Positions 25,089 to 33,899 are shown, counted from the stretch's first letter. The stretch is 64,000 nt of DNA from Candidatus Gastranaerophilales bacterium (GCA_944325075.1 CALUYU010000001.1:62001-126000); one strand, 5' to 3'. Numbers and translations are program-made. The notes: generated by a model not told the origin, from the sequence alone.

Positions 25089-25793
25089 TTGGGTATTTAC
25101 GGAAGAAAAAAGCGAATAAATGAAGAAGATAGCAATAATATATTTTGGACAACAATGTCTGATTTATTATTAGGTTTGTCTATTATCTTTATGACGTTGT
25201 TTATACTTGCGATGACCGGTTTTACCCAGGAGAATGTAAAACTTCAGCAGCAGCAGATTGCCGCGTCTGAAGAACTTGCAGAGAATTTTAAACGTGAAAA
25301 AATAGATGTTGATGTAGATAATTTAACCGGTAATGTAAAAATATCAGATGTTCAGCTTTTTGATGTCGGAAGTTATACGCTTTCTGATAAAGGGAAAAAG
25401 TTTCTTGATAAATTTGTTCCTATATATATAAATACTATTTTTAGCAATCCGGTTATTGCCGATAATGTTGAAAGTATTATTATTCAGGGTCATACAGATT
25501 CACAGATGTTTAAGGATGCAAAAACACCTAATGAACAGTTTTCTAAAAATATGTTTTTAAGTCTTCAGCGAGCATATGCGGTTCAGGATTATATGCTGAA
25601 AACAAAATACAATAAAAATTATGACCCGCGGCTGAGGAAAATAGTAGTTGTTGAGGGAAGATCTTTTTCAGAACCGGTTCTAAATGACCAGGGTAAAGAA
25701 GATCTTACTAAAAGCAGAAGAGTAGAATTAAAATTAAGAGTGAAAGGGAAGAACCTATCAGAAGTGTTCGGGTTTAATTTTGGCGCAAATTAA
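25089..25793 (+). CDS. MotB-like stator protein with OmpA peptidoglycan-binding domain
   Basis: The frame opens with TTG 25089 after ACGGAGAA. One membrane helix (about 19-44: [24 protein letters not shown]) carries Asp25 at the place of the proton-carrying Asp of MotB and ZorB. A short coiled linker leads to an OmpA-type domain with [10 protein letters not shown] and [14 protein letters not shown], which binds peptidoglycan. With the gene before it, this should form a proton-driven motor unit. The pair resembles ZorA/ZorB of Zorya phage defence, but the ZorC/D/E effectors are missing. Confidence 0.8.
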   Translation: MGIYGRKKRINEEDSNNIFWTTMSDLLLGLSIIFMTLFILAMTGFTQENVKLQQQQIAASEELAENFKREKIDVDVDNLTGNVKISDVQLFDVGSYTLSDKGKKFLDKFVPIYINTIFSNPVIADNVESIIIQGHTDSQMFKDAKTPNEQFSKNMFLSLQRAYAVQDYMLKTKYNKNYDPRLRKIVVVEGRSFSEPVLNDQGKEDLTKSRRVELKLRVKGKNLSEVFGFNFGAN

Positions 25794-27147
25794 TGAAAAT
25801 TTTATATTAGAAACAATTAATATGATAAAACTGCATAACCTGGATATAAGAACAGTGACGCTTGCATTGAGCTTAAGAGATTGTATTGATACAGACGTTA
25901 ATGCGGTTTGTGAGAAAATTTATAGTAAAATAACTAAATATGCAAAGAATCTTGTTGCATATGCAGATGAATTAGAGAATGATTATTCTATTCCAATAAT
26001 TAATAAAAGGATTTCGGTAACGCCAATATCTCTGATAGGCGAAGCATGCAGCAGTCCTGATTATGTAAAAATAGCCGAAACATTGGATAAAGCCGGAGAG
26101 GAAGTTGGTGTTAATTTTATAGGCGGATACTCTGCACTTGTTGAAAAAGGTTGCACTAGAGGGGATAAACTTTTAATAGAGAGTATTCCGGAGGCGTTGT
26201 CTAAGACAGAAAGACTATGTTCCTCAATAAATCTTGCAACATCAAAAGCAGGAATTAATATGGACGCTGTTTTAAAAATGGCGGAAATAATAAAACAAAC
26301 TGCTGAATATACTAAAGATCGTGACAGCATAGGGGCTGCAAAATTAGTATGTTTTTGTAATTCTGCAAGCGATAATCCTTTTATGGCCGGAGCATACTGT
26401 GGTTTTGGAGAACCCGAATGCGCTTTAAATGTTGGTGTTTCCGGCCCGGGTGTAGTTCGCGCGGCTATTGAGCAGCTGCCTAAAAATGCAGACTTAACAG
26501 AAGTTGCAGCAACTATTAAGCAAATTGCATATAAAATTACTTCTACCGGAGAGCTTGTGGGTAGAAAACTTGCTAAACGTCTGGATATTCCTTTTGGGGT
26601 AATTGATTTATCTTTAGCGCCGACCCCTGCCGAAGGTGATAGCGTTGCAGGAATATTTCAGGCAATGGGATTGGAGCATGCGGGAGCACACGGTACTACA
26701 GCCGCACTTGCAATGCTTAATGATGCGGTTAAAAAAGGTGGTATAATGGCCTCTTCCCACGTTGGCGGATTATCAGGAGCATTTATTCCGGTATCTGAAG
26801 ATGCAGGCATGATTGAAGCCGCTGCAAAAGGCTATTTAACCTTTGATAAACTGGAAGCCATGACAAGTGTTTGTTCTGTAGGTATTGATATGGTTGCCAT
26901 TCCGGGTGATACTCCATCTTCTACAATTGCAGGGATTATTGCAGATGAAATGGCTATTGGCATGATTAATAAAAAAACAACAGCAGTCAGAATTATTCCG
27001 GCTATTGGTAAAGGTGTCGGAGATAAAATACATTTTGGCGGACTTCTTGGAGAAGCTCCTATAATGCCGGTTAATTCGCTTTCTTCTCTTGTGTTTGTCA
27101 ACCGTGGCGGAAGAATTCCGGCGCCTATTCACAGTTTAAATAATTAA
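25780..27147 (+). CDS. UPF0210/DUF711 family protein
   Basis: The product matches the UPF0210 family: [27 protein letters not shown] at the start, [37 protein letters not shown], and a long Ala/Gly-rich second half ([27 protein letters not shown]). Structures exist for the family but the reaction is not established. The start is TTG 25780, inside the MotB-like gene (14-base overlap); ATG 25822 is the alternative, but it would cut off a conserved segment. In other bacteria an ACT-domain gene often precedes it; none is seen here. Confidence 0.88.
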   Translation: MAQINENFILETINMIKLHNLDIRTVTLALSLRDCIDTDVNAVCEKIYSKITKYAKNLVAYADELENDYSIPIINKRISVTPISLIGEACSSPDYVKIAETLDKAGEEVGVNFIGGYSALVEKGCTRGDKLLIESIPEALSKTERLCSSINLATSKAGINMDAVLKMAEIIKQTAEYTKDRDSIGAAKLVCFCNSASDNPFMAGAYCGFGEPECALNVGVSGPGVVRAAIEQLPKNADLTEVAATIKQIAYKITSTGELVGRKLAKRLDIPFGVIDLSLAPTPAEGDSVAGIFQAMGLEHAGAHGTTAALAMLNDAVKKGGIMASSHVGGLSGAFIPVSEDAGMIEAAAKGYLTFDKLEAMTSVCSVGIDMVAIPGDTPSSTIAGIIADEMAIGMINKKTTAVRIIPAIGKGVGDKIHFGGLLGEAPIMPVNSLSSLVFVNRGGRIPAPIHSLNN

Positions 27148-27168
27148 AAAAAAAAGGAATTTTAAAAA

Positions 27169-27507
27169 ATGGCAAAAACATTAAACGAATTAGCCGGAGA
27201 GCTAAGAGCCTTAATAATTGAATTAAATTCGGATGCTCATAACCGGGTTAATTTCAGGGCAGAAAGATATAATAACTTGAAATTAAGTATGGATGTTGCT
27301 AAAGAAAAAATTCCTCATATAACAATTTCTGTTGGGATGTCTGAAGGGACTTATAATATAAATAATTTTGAAAAAATGAACGGATCTTTAGGTGTTGATG
27401 AAAAGTATGTTCAAAGATGGTTTTCAAAACAGGGAGTTGCTGATAACCTGAAAGCGGCCTGGAAGTTACGGATAGAAAACCGTGGTAAAATTACGGATGT
27501 AGAGTAA
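27169..27507 (+). CDS. Conserved hypothetical protein, 112 aa
   Basis: AAGGAATT precedes ATG 27169, and the gene lies 21 bases after the UPF0210 gene, probably in the same transcript. The product is soluble and basic, with a helical N-terminus (TLNELAGELRALIIELNSDAHNRVNF), a central beta region (HITISVGMSEGTYNIN) and a helical end (KYVQRWFSKQGVADNLKAAWKL). I recognise no family. Transcription may run on into rnpB. Confidence 0.7.
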   Translation: MAKTLNELAGELRALIIELNSDAHNRVNFRAERYNNLKLSMDVAKEKIPHITISVGMSEGTYNINNFEKMNGSLGVDEKYVQRWFSKQGVADNLKAAWKLRIENRGKITDVE

Positions 27508-27543
27508 TACAATAAATATTTTTGTTTATGTTAAAATTATAGT

Positions 27544-27893
27544 AAATAAAGCAGCCGGATAATCGCGCTTTAACAAAAGTGAGGAAAGTCCGTGCATCCA
27601 AGGACAGATTGCCGGAGAAAGTCCGGACGGTGTGAACCGGTGGATAGGACCACAGAAATGTAGACTGCCGATGGATTTATCTAAATCACAGGCGATGGTG
27701 CAACGGTGAGGTAAGAGCGTCACCGGCGGTATTGAGAAATACCGGCCAGGCAACCCCCAATCGGATGCAAGATTAAATGGAAGGTTTTAAGGTTGTCCGC
27801 TACTTCCGAAAATCGCTAGAGATTGAAAGTAATTTCAATACCAGACAGATGATTATCTTGAAACAGAACACGGCTTATGAGCTGCTTTATTTT
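27544..27893 (+). ncRNA. rnpB: RNase P RNA, bacterial type A
   Basis: The catalytic RNA that matures tRNA 5' ends. The core is easy to see: GAGGAAAGTCCGTGC (CR-I) near 27580, ACAGAAATGTAGACTGCCG, the GGTGCAACGGTGAGGTAAGAGCG block near 27700, CAACCCCAATCGGATGC-like P14 region, and the closing ACAGAACACGGCTTATG (CR-V) near 27862. The ends AAATAAAGCAGC and GCTGCTTTATTT pair perfectly as P1 and are followed by T7, which acts as terminator. Frames reported inside it are not genes. Confidence 0.97.
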
Positions 27894-27923
27894 TTTAGCT
27901 TAGTAGAATAATGGACACAGATA

Positions 27924-27929
27924 TATAAT
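27924..27929 (+). promoter_or_regulatory. -10 box before candidate RNA
   Basis: TATAAT lies seven bases before the G-rich start of the structured stretch at 27937; the -35 region is weak. Confidence 0.4.
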
Positions 27930-27936
27930 CCATTGA

Positions 27937-28009
27937 GCGGGAACAAAATAAACAGAGGCCCCCGGGTACTTCTTGGGACGTCACTATAACGTGTCGCAGT
28001 GTGAGCCGC
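27937..28009 (+). ncRNA. Candidate structured RNA downstream of rnpB
   Basis: A GC-rich island in an AT-rich gap. GCGG (27937) and CCGC (28006) can close it; inside, CCC-gggtacttctt-GGG and GACGT/ACGTGTC can form hairpins. It starts at the expected distance from a TATAAT. No Rfam-type family is recognised (not tRNA, SRP RNA or tmRNA); a divergent 6S-like RNA is possible. The 28010-28184 stretch behind it holds one palindromic repeat and the promoter of the prepilin gene. Confidence 0.35.
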
Positions 28010-28050
28010 ATAGAGAAAAGGTTGATAAAAAATTTTCCATGTCTCCTGAA

Positions 28051-28085
28051 CTTACTTTTTTCTTTAGCACAAAGAAAAAAGTAAG
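28051..28085. repeat. Palindromic repeat, 15-bp arms, loop AGCAC
   Basis: CTTACTTTTTTCTTT and AAAGAAAAAAGTAAG are perfect arms around AGCAC, preceded by CTGAA and followed by CAAAAAAGAAAGCG. A sister copy lies at 28410-28442. Confidence 0.85.
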
Positions 28086-28134
28086 CAAAAAAGAAAGCGA
28101 TATTAGTCGTGGAATTTAAATTTCAGAAAGGGAC

Positions 28135-28162
28135 TTGAAAAATAAGAAAAATAATGTATAAT
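28135..28162 (+). promoter_or_regulatory. Strong promoter of the 28185 gene
   Basis: TTGAAA (28135-28140), 16-base spacer and perfect TATAAT (28157-28162), followed by AAGGAGG at 28171 and ATG 28185. Confidence 0.7.
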
Positions 28163-28184
28163 AAAAGAAAAAGGAGGTAAATAT

Positions 28185-29396
28185 ATGGGAAAGTCAAGTA
28201 TAGTACGGCATACGGGGGGGGGGGGTAACGAACCTCAAGGGAGACAAGGGTTTTTGTCAAAAATACCTTTCTTCAAATTTTTCACCAAATCAAAGTTTTC
28301 TGTATCAAACGTAAATAAATATTATGTTGGGGTGAAACCCCAACCTACATTTAACTGTGTGGGATTTATAGGAAAAAGATCAATAAAAAATTTACAATGT
28401 CATCCTGAACTTACTTTTTCTTTAGCACAAAGAAAAAGTAAGCAAAAAGAAAGCGCTACTGGGTGGTTGTCTAAGCAATTATGTCATCCTGAACTTGTTT
28501 CAGGATCTTGCCACCGAAACATTATACCGTCGCCAGAAAACATCAACAATATACCCTCTGCGTCTCGTACAGCGCAGCGTCATGTAAGAGGGGACTTAGT
28601 CCCCGCATTTACTCTTGCAGAGGTCTTTTTACCATACTACCACTCGCCTCGCAAGGTTGCATTTACACTTGCAGAAGTTCTAATAACCCTTGGCATAATC
28701 GGAGTAGTGGCTGCGATGACTTTACCGACTTTGATAAATGATTATAAGGCTAAAGAAACTGTTACACGCTTAAAAAAGGTTTATAGTATTTTAAATCAGG
28801 CATACCTGCAAGCTCTAAATGATCTTGGAACTATTGATAATTGGGGGATTTCTGAGTCACAACTTGAAGAAGATCCGGACACCGGTGATATGGTTGTAGG
28901 AGATCTGGCTCAGAACAGCGCAAATTTATTTTGGAGCCGTTTGAAACCATATTTGAAAACAATTTCATCATGCCTTGATTCTGACGACGACCGATGTGCT
29001 ACATATCCACATTTTTACTTAGGATCTTCAACTTCCAGAGGGGATTATATCCCCCGTATAGTTTTAAATGATGGCACTATTTTTTCAGGAGGATGGGTAA
29101 ATAACTTAAATTGCCAGGGGGATACTCATTGTGTAGATTTCTCTGTTGATCTTAACGGCTCAAATCGTCCTAATGTTGTCGGCCGAGATATATTTTATTT
29201 TAGAGTATATAGTAATAGGATAAGTCCTATGGGAATAAATGGAGACAATAGACGTTCATTTGAGGATTATTGCTTACGCAATACAGCAAAAGATTATAAC
29301 GGTTACGGTTGTACTGCTTGGGTGATATATAATGAGAATATGGATTATTTAAAATGCGACGGCTTAAGCTGGAGTGGTAAACATAAGTGTAAGTAA
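28185..29396 (+). CDS. Type IV prepilin-like protein with G12 tract and repeat-derived leader
   Basis: The last 250 residues form a prepilin: SPRKVAFTLAEVLITLG, a hydrophobic alpha1 helix, a globular Cys-containing domain and the end CTAWVIYNENMDYLKC...KHKCK shared with the 709-1545 gene. The expression signals are excellent (promoter 28135, AAGGAGG, ATG 28185), but the first 145 codons are odd: MGKSSIVRH, then a run of 12 G coding for four Gly, then three dispersed palindromes read in frame (HPELTFSLAQRKSKQK, HPELVSGS). FTLAEV occurs twice, 18 residues apart, as in the first gene. A one-base change in the G run would cut off the prepilin, suggesting phase variation; a downstream internal start is the alternative. 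Confidence 0.75.
   Translation: MGKSSIVRHTGGGGNEPQGRQGFLSKIPFFKFFTKSKFSVSNVNKYYVGVKPQPTFNCVGFIGKRSIKNLQCHPELTFSLAQRKSKQKESATGWLSKQLCHPELVSGSCHRNIIPSPENINNIPSASRTAQRHVRGDLVPAFTLAEVFLPYYHSPRKVAFTLAEVLITLGIIGVVAAMTLPTLINDYKAKETVTRLKKVYSILNQAYLQALNDLGTIDNWGISESQLEEDPDTGDMVVGDLAQNSANLFWSRLKPYLKTISSCLDSDDDRCATYPHFYLGSSTSRGDYIPRIVLNDGTIFSGGWVNNLNCQGDTHCVDFSVDLNGSNRPNVVGRDIFYFRVYSNRISPMGINGDNRRSFEDYCLRNTAKDYNGYGCTAWVIYNENMDYLKCDGLSWSGKHKCK
28214..28225 (+). repeat. Homopolymeric G12 tract, ten codons after the start
   Basis: Twelve G in a row in an AT-rich genome, directly behind a strong translation start. Such tracts slip during replication and switch reading frames in many surface-gene families. 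Confidence 0.9.
28326..28348. repeat. Dispersed palindrome GTTGGGG-tgaaa-CCCCAAC-CTAC
   Basis: Sister of the repeat at 1528-1550. One stem has G4/C4, the other G3T/AC3, so the stem is kept although the bases differ. Confidence 0.8.
28410..28442. repeat. Palindromic repeat, 14-bp arms, loop AGCAC
   Basis: CTTACTTTTTCTTT/AAAGAAAAAGTAAG around AGCAC. Compared with 28051-28085 one T is missing on the left arm and one A on the right, so pairing is preserved. Confidence 0.85.
28486..28506. repeat. Dispersed palindrome ATCCTGAA-cttgt-TTCAGGAT
   Basis: This is the widespread bacterial intergenic hairpin whose translation gives HPELVSGS. Here it is read in frame within the prepilin leader. Confidence 0.8.
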
Positions 29397-29402
29397 AATT
29401 TA

Positions 29403-29442
29403 AATAAACCTTCCGAACTTTGTTACGTCGGAAGGTTTATTA
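29403..29442 (+). terminator. Terminator of the 28185 prepilin gene
   Basis: AATAAACCTTCCG/CGGAAGGTTTATT arms, identical to those at 640-678. It may also serve pcrA from the other strand. Confidence 0.75.
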
Positions 29443-29472
29443 TACTGCTTAGGTTTATTTTTTTAAACTTTT

Positions 29473-31965
29473 TTAAAACTTTTTAAGTTTTGCGTAAGAA
29501 GCATCCATAGCTTTCTTGCCCTGTTTGCCAAAATCTATTGTATACATAGTGCTTTCGCCAACCGGAATTACTTCTAAAATATGTCCTATACCAAGTTTGT
29601 CGTGGAAAACTCTCTCTCCAACATTGAAGAGGTCAGTCATCACATCAATTCCCTGAATTTTTCTTTCTCTTTCGGCCTGTTCATTGGCTTTTTGGAAATC
29701 AAGCCGTCGTTTTTCTTCCAGCATACGTTTTATCGCGTTATCTTTGAAAAATTCTTTAATTTTTTCTTCATCACGTTTTTTATTTTCCTGCGACTTAACA
29801 ATAATTGTTCTTGCCGGAGTTCTGTTTGACTGAACTGTAGTTGTCGAGCGTTTTTGTGGTGCAACAAAACCTTTACCGAATCCGGTTGAAGGTTTAACAT
29901 AACCGTAACTGTCTGACCGGGCCGCTGAGTAGGAATAGCCAGCATCACCGGTTTTGGCCTTAGATACTGCGTTTCTGAATGTTGAAGAGTTATCAGTGCT
30001 GCCCTCAAAACCTATTGTGTTCAGTAATTGCCTTGGAATTTCTTCAATAAATCTTGACGGATTATAGTACTTGTATTCTCCCCACATTTGACGCCGTTTT
30101 GCTGATGTGAGATAGAGTTTTTCCTCTGCACGGGTCACTCCTACATACATAAGCCGCCGTTCTTCTTCCATTTCGGATGGTACATTGAATGTTCTCTGGT
30201 GCGGAAACACGCCTTCATCCATTCCTGCTAAGAATACAATAGGAAATTCCAGACCTTTGGCTGCGTGCAGCGTCATTAGAGTAACATTATTTGCAATGTT
30301 GTCCATGCTGTCAATATCAGAAACCAATGAAACCTGGGTTAAAAATTCCCCAAGAACGTTGTCATCCTCTTCTGGAACAAACTCTTCTGCAACGTTTACA
30401 AGTTCCTGAAGGTTTTCAATATCTGCTTCGCTTTCCGGCGTATTTTGCAGTTGTAATTCTGCAAGATATCCGCTTTTTTCAATAACAAGAGTTACAAATT
30501 CTCTTAAGTTATATGATTTGCTTGCGTCTTTAAATTTTAAAATAAGATTAACAAAATCAGTTATTTTTGAGCGTGTTCGCGGCGGAATTTCGTTATCCTC
30601 CTCAATCTGCTTTGCTGCTTCAAACAAGCTTATATCTTCTTTATCTGCAAAGTTTTGCAATCTTTTAACCGTTGTGTCCCCGATTGAGCGTTTCGGAACA
30701 TTTATGATTCTTTTAAAACTCTGGGAATCATCTGTATTATAAATAAGTTTAAGGTATGCGATAATATCTTTTATTTCTTTACGGTCATAGAATTTTAACC
30801 CGCCGTAAATTCTGTATGGAATACCTGCTGCCATACAAGCTTCTTCTAATGCACGGGATTGGGAGTTTGTGCGGTAAAGAATTGCGTATTGATTATAATT
30901 TCCGCCGCTATCCTGTTTTATTTTGCTTGCAATAAAGTTTGCCTCATCAGATTCATCCTGGGCTTCAAAGTAATCTATTAATTCTCCTTCGCCTTTGTTT
31001 GAATACAGAACCTTTTCAACACGTTCGGTGTTGTTTTCAATGATTGCGTTGGCAACATTCAGAATATTGGCTGTTGAACGGTAGTTTTGTTCAAGTTTAA
31101 TCAATTTAGTATTTTTAAAATCTTTTTGGAAGTTCATAATTATTGTGTAATCCGCCCCGCGCCAGCTGTATATAGACTGGTCTACATCGCCAACTACACA
31201 TAAAGAACGTTCTTCCGGAACTTCTGCCTGGGCATTCGTATACAACATATTTACAAGTTTGTATTGCGCAAGGTTTGTATCCTGATACTCATCGACGAGT
31301 ATATGCTGGAATCTTTCATAGTATTCTTTTCTTACATTTGGATTTTGTTCAAGAAGTTTTACCGTTAACATAAGCATATCGTCAAAATCAATTGCATTAT
31401 TGTTGTTTAGTGTATTTTCATATTCTTCATATATTTGTGCAATTTTTTGGGATTTAAAGTCACGTGCAAATGTTGCAAAGGTGTATGCATCCTGCATTTT
31501 GTTTTTAGCGTTTGAAATTACTGCTTTTACAAGTTTTGGCTGATATACTTTATCATCAATATTTAACTTTTTAATCGCCTGCTTTATAACAGCATTTGTA
31601 TCATTGTCGTCATAAATAGTAAAATTTTTATCTAACTTTTTGCCTGATTGAAAATTATAATTATCAATATTTTCACGTAAAATTCTTCCGCAAATTCCGT
31701 GAAATGTTCCAACCCACATATATTTTACGGTATTTTCCCCCAAAATACTTCCAAGTCGTTGTTTCATTTCTTTTGCTGCTTTATTTGTAAACGTTACAGC
31801 TAAAATATTTCGTGGTCTTACACCGTTTTGTATGAGGTAAGCTATCCTTGAGGTAAGTACTTTTGTTTTTCCGCTGCCTGCCCCGGCAAGGATTAAGAGG
31901 GGGCCTTTAGTCGTTTGAACAGCTTCTTTCTGTTCTTTATTAAGATTTTCCAATATATTTTCCAT
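29473..31965 (-). CDS. pcrA: DNA helicase PcrA/UvrD
   Basis: A superfamily 1A 3'-5' helicase for repair and replication-fork maintenance. Numbered from ATG 31965, the Q motif is LNKEQKEAV (8-16), Walker A GAGSGKT (28-34), motif Ia TFTNKAAKEM, Walker B LVDEYQDTN, motif III GDVDQSIYSWRGAD, motif IV LEQNYRS, motif V TLHAAKGLEFPIVFL and motif VI RRLMYVGVTRAEEKLYLT. The C-terminal tail FHDKLGIGHILEVIP is the Tudor-like end that binds RNA polymerase in PcrA. A TTG 15 bases further up extends the frame but is less likely. Confidence 0.97.
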   Translation of the reverse strand: MENILENLNKEQKEAVQTTKGPLLILAGAGSGKTKVLTSRIAYLIQNGVRPRNILAVTFTNKAAKEMKQRLGSILGENTVKYMWVGTFHGICGRILRENIDNYNFQSGKKLDKNFTIYDDNDTNAVIKQAIKKLNIDDKVYQPKLVKAVISNAKNKMQDAYTFATFARDFKSQKIAQIYEEYENTLNNNNAIDFDDMLMLTVKLLEQNPNVRKEYYERFQHILVDEYQDTNLAQYKLVNMLYTNAQAEVPEERSLCVVGDVDQSIYSWRGADYTIIMNFQKDFKNTKLIKLEQNYRSTANILNVANAIIENNTERVEKVLYSNKGEGELIDYFEAQDESDEANFIASKIKQDSGGNYNQYAILYRTNSQSRALEEACMAAGIPYRIYGGLKFYDRKEIKDIIAYLKLIYNTDDSQSFKRIINVPKRSIGDTTVKRLQNFADKEDISLFEAAKQIEEDNEIPPRTRSKITDFVNLILKFKDASKSYNLREFVTLVIEKSGYLAELQLQNTPESEADIENLQELVNVAEEFVPEEDDNVLGEFLTQVSLVSDIDSMDNIANNVTLMTLHAAKGLEFPIVFLAGMDEGVFPHQRTFNVPSEMEEERRLMYVGVTRAEEKLYLTSAKRRQMWGEYKYYNPSRFIEEIPRQLLNTIGFEGSTDNSSTFRNAVSKAKTGDAGYSYSAARSDSYGYVKPSTGFGKGFVAPQKRSTTTVQSNRTPARTIIVKSQENKKRDEEKIKEFFKDNAIKRMLEEKRRLDFQKANEQAERERKIQGIDVMTDLFNVGERVFHDKLGIGHILEVIPVGESTMYTIDFGKQGKKAMDASYAKLKKF

Positions 31966-32048
31966 ATACCCTATTCCCAAAATTAAAGTTTTGTGTTATA
32001 ATCAGCATAATCGAAAAATATAATTATTGCAATGAGAAAGTAGGAAAA

Positions 32049-32648
32049 ATGGTAGATAATGAAATTAATATTTTAATGAATTCCGACGATAGTAACGGTC
32101 AGGATAACCAGCCTTCAATAATGGTTCCGATGGACGATATGGATATTGTAAAAGCGGATTCTCCCCATACCGTTGATGAATTAGCCCAGGAACTTGCAAC
32201 ATTAAGACAATCGGCAAAAAAAATTGCAATAATTGGCAGCCGGAATTTACCTATTACTCATCAGCAAATGATTGAAACTCTTTCAACTGCACTTGTAATG
32301 CAGGGGAATACAATAATTACATCAGGAGGATCTTCCGGTACTAATGCTGCGGCTATACGCGGTGCGATGAAAGCTAATCCTGAAAAATTACGTGTTATTT
32401 TGCCTCAGACAATCGGCCAGCAGCCTAGCGATGTTCAGGATCAGTTAATAGGTGTTCCTAATATTGTTGAACACGCTGACAGAGCGATGATGACTTTAGC
32501 TGACGCCTCCCGCGTTTGCAACAGAGAAATTATTGATGAATGTGATCAGTTAATTTGTTTCCTGTCTCACACTAGTAAAACTCTGCATAATGCTGTTCAA
32601 TATGCTGAGGAAGGTCATAAAGTTATTACAGTATTCTATTTAGATTAA
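32049..32648 (+). CDS. DprA-like Rossmann (SLOG) protein
   Basis: After an acidic, variable N-terminus (1-55) comes a DprA/LOG-type Rossmann domain: KKIAIIGSRNLPITHQQMIETLSTALVMQGNTIITSGGSSGTNAAAIRGAM. Cyanobacteria carry short proteins of this kind, usually named DNA recombination-mediator protein A, distinct from the full DprA that loads RecA during transformation. Whether it acts on DNA or binds a nucleotide ligand is unknown. TAGGA precedes ATG 32049; the gene is divergent from pcrA and has its own terminator. Confidence 0.8.
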   Translation: MVDNEINILMNSDDSNGQDNQPSIMVPMDDMDIVKADSPHTVDELAQELATLRQSAKKIAIIGSRNLPITHQQMIETLSTALVMQGNTIITSGGSSGTNAAAIRGAMKANPEKLRVILPQTIGQQPSDVQDQLIGVPNIVEHADRAMMTLADASRVCNREIIDECDQLICFLSHTSKTLHNAVQYAEEGHKVITVFYLD

Positions 32649-32655
32649 GTTTTTG

Positions 32656-32706
32656 AAAAACCGTTAAGTATGTTTTTGCCTCAGGGTATTAATTCTTAAC
32701 GGTTTT
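32656..32706 (+). terminator. Rho-independent terminator
   Basis: AAAACCGTTAAG/CTTAACGGTTTT perfect 12-bp arms with a 26-base loop, followed by a T-rich run. Confidence 0.75.
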
Positions 32707-32729
32707 GTCTTTATAAATCAGGTTTTATT

Positions 32730-33899
32730 ATGAATGAACAATTAAAAAAACTTACCGGGAAAAATAAAAATGACTATGAGCAGGTTGCATCTCATTTGGT
32801 GAATGATTGCGATGTCGAGTTGTTTTCAGAACTCGTTAAGCAGGATAATTTTTTATTTGATTTTGTAAAACAGAATGTTGCACAGAGAATTTATAATGCG
32901 TGTAACGAAAGTAATTACAGAAATTTGTTAGCTTTTTTCAAATACTATTCACCATCTTATGATGAGGCGATTGTTGCTGTTCTGGCAAATTTTGCCGATG
33001 AAGATTTAACTGATGAAATTCTTGATATTTTTGAAAATGGTACTGATGATGAAAAATGTTATTGTGCAAAGTTTTTTTCATATATTCAGGATCCTCTTGC
33101 CATTGATTTGCTCAGAGCGAACTCATATACCGATAATGAATCGTTAAACGCAAATTGTGCTGCAACTCTTGGAATTTTGCAAGATGAAGAATCATATAAT
33201 TCGGCAATTGACAAACTTGACAGTGAGGATGAATTTGAAAAGTTATCTGCTGTTAAATTTCTTGTTATCTATGGAAACAAGGAGGCTTTAAATAATATCC
33301 TTGCGGCAATGAAAAATTCAACTATGGCTGAAAATATTGCGGGATATATTCCTTATTTGGTTGATTTGTCCGAACTTATTTCTTCAAACTACATTGACGG
33401 CATGCTTGTTTTAAATAATATAATTAACGGTCTTGGTGAAATTTTGGGGTTATATGAGGTGTTAAACTATGAGCTGTTTAATGTTTTTGAATATCTGCTT
33501 ACAAGACCCGCTGACAGCATTTCAGCGGTTGTTTTGCTAAATGCTGAAGATAAATTCAACACGTTTACAGAAAATGATGAATATCTTTTTGATGAAGATA
33601 AAAATACTAAAGATGAGATTAAAGATATCAAAAAGCTTCTCAACGGTATTAACAAGAAGGATTTAAAAGGGCTAATAGTAAATGAATTGAGAGAGGACAG
33701 CCCGTTTGTTTATACGGCATTAGATTATACAGATAATGTTGATGCTGTTCGGGAACTTTTAAGGTGCGGCAACCAGACTTTGATTTTAAAAACAGCTGAA
33801 ATTTTGAAAAAACTTAATTCGCTTGATAATACAGCAAAAACAGTTGCGCTGCTAAAGATTACCGATGAAAATATTAAGTCTATTATAAGAGCATTGTAA
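32730..33899 (+). CDS. HEAT-like helical repeat protein
   Basis: The 389-aa acidic product is almost wholly helical with repeated units of about 30-35 residues (for example DDEKCYCAKFFSYIQDPLAIDLLRAN, NANCAATLGILQDEESYNSAIDKLDS, EKLSAVKFLVIYGNKEALNNILAAM), as in HEAT/PBS-type scaffolds. No catalytic motif or signal peptide is visible. A protein-binding role is likely; partners are unknown. The ribosome site is weak (CAGG). Confidence 0.7.
   Translation: MNEQLKKLTGKNKNDYEQVASHLVNDCDVELFSELVKQDNFLFDFVKQNVAQRIYNACNESNYRNLLAFFKYYSPSYDEAIVAVLANFADEDLTDEILDIFENGTDDEKCYCAKFFSYIQDPLAIDLLRANSYTDNESLNANCAATLGILQDEESYNSAIDKLDSEDEFEKLSAVKFLVIYGNKEALNNILAAMKNSTMAENIAGYIPYLVDLSELISSNYIDGMLVLNNIINGLGEILGLYEVLNYELFNVFEYLLTRPADSISAVVLLNAEDKFNTFTENDEYLFDEDKNTKDEIKDIKKLLNGINKKDLKGLIVNELREDSPFVYTALDYTDNVDAVRELLRCGNQTLILKTAEILKKLNSLDNTAKTVALLKITDENIKSIIRAL

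Noticed and set aside
25089-27147. Zorya-type anti-phage system
   Set aside because: The MotA/MotB-like pair fits ZorA/ZorB in outline, but no ZorC, ZorD or ZorE homologue follows; the next genes are UPF0210 and a small hypothetical.
27526-27753. 75-codon frame on the minus strand
   Set aside because: It lies wholly in the RNase P RNA gene.
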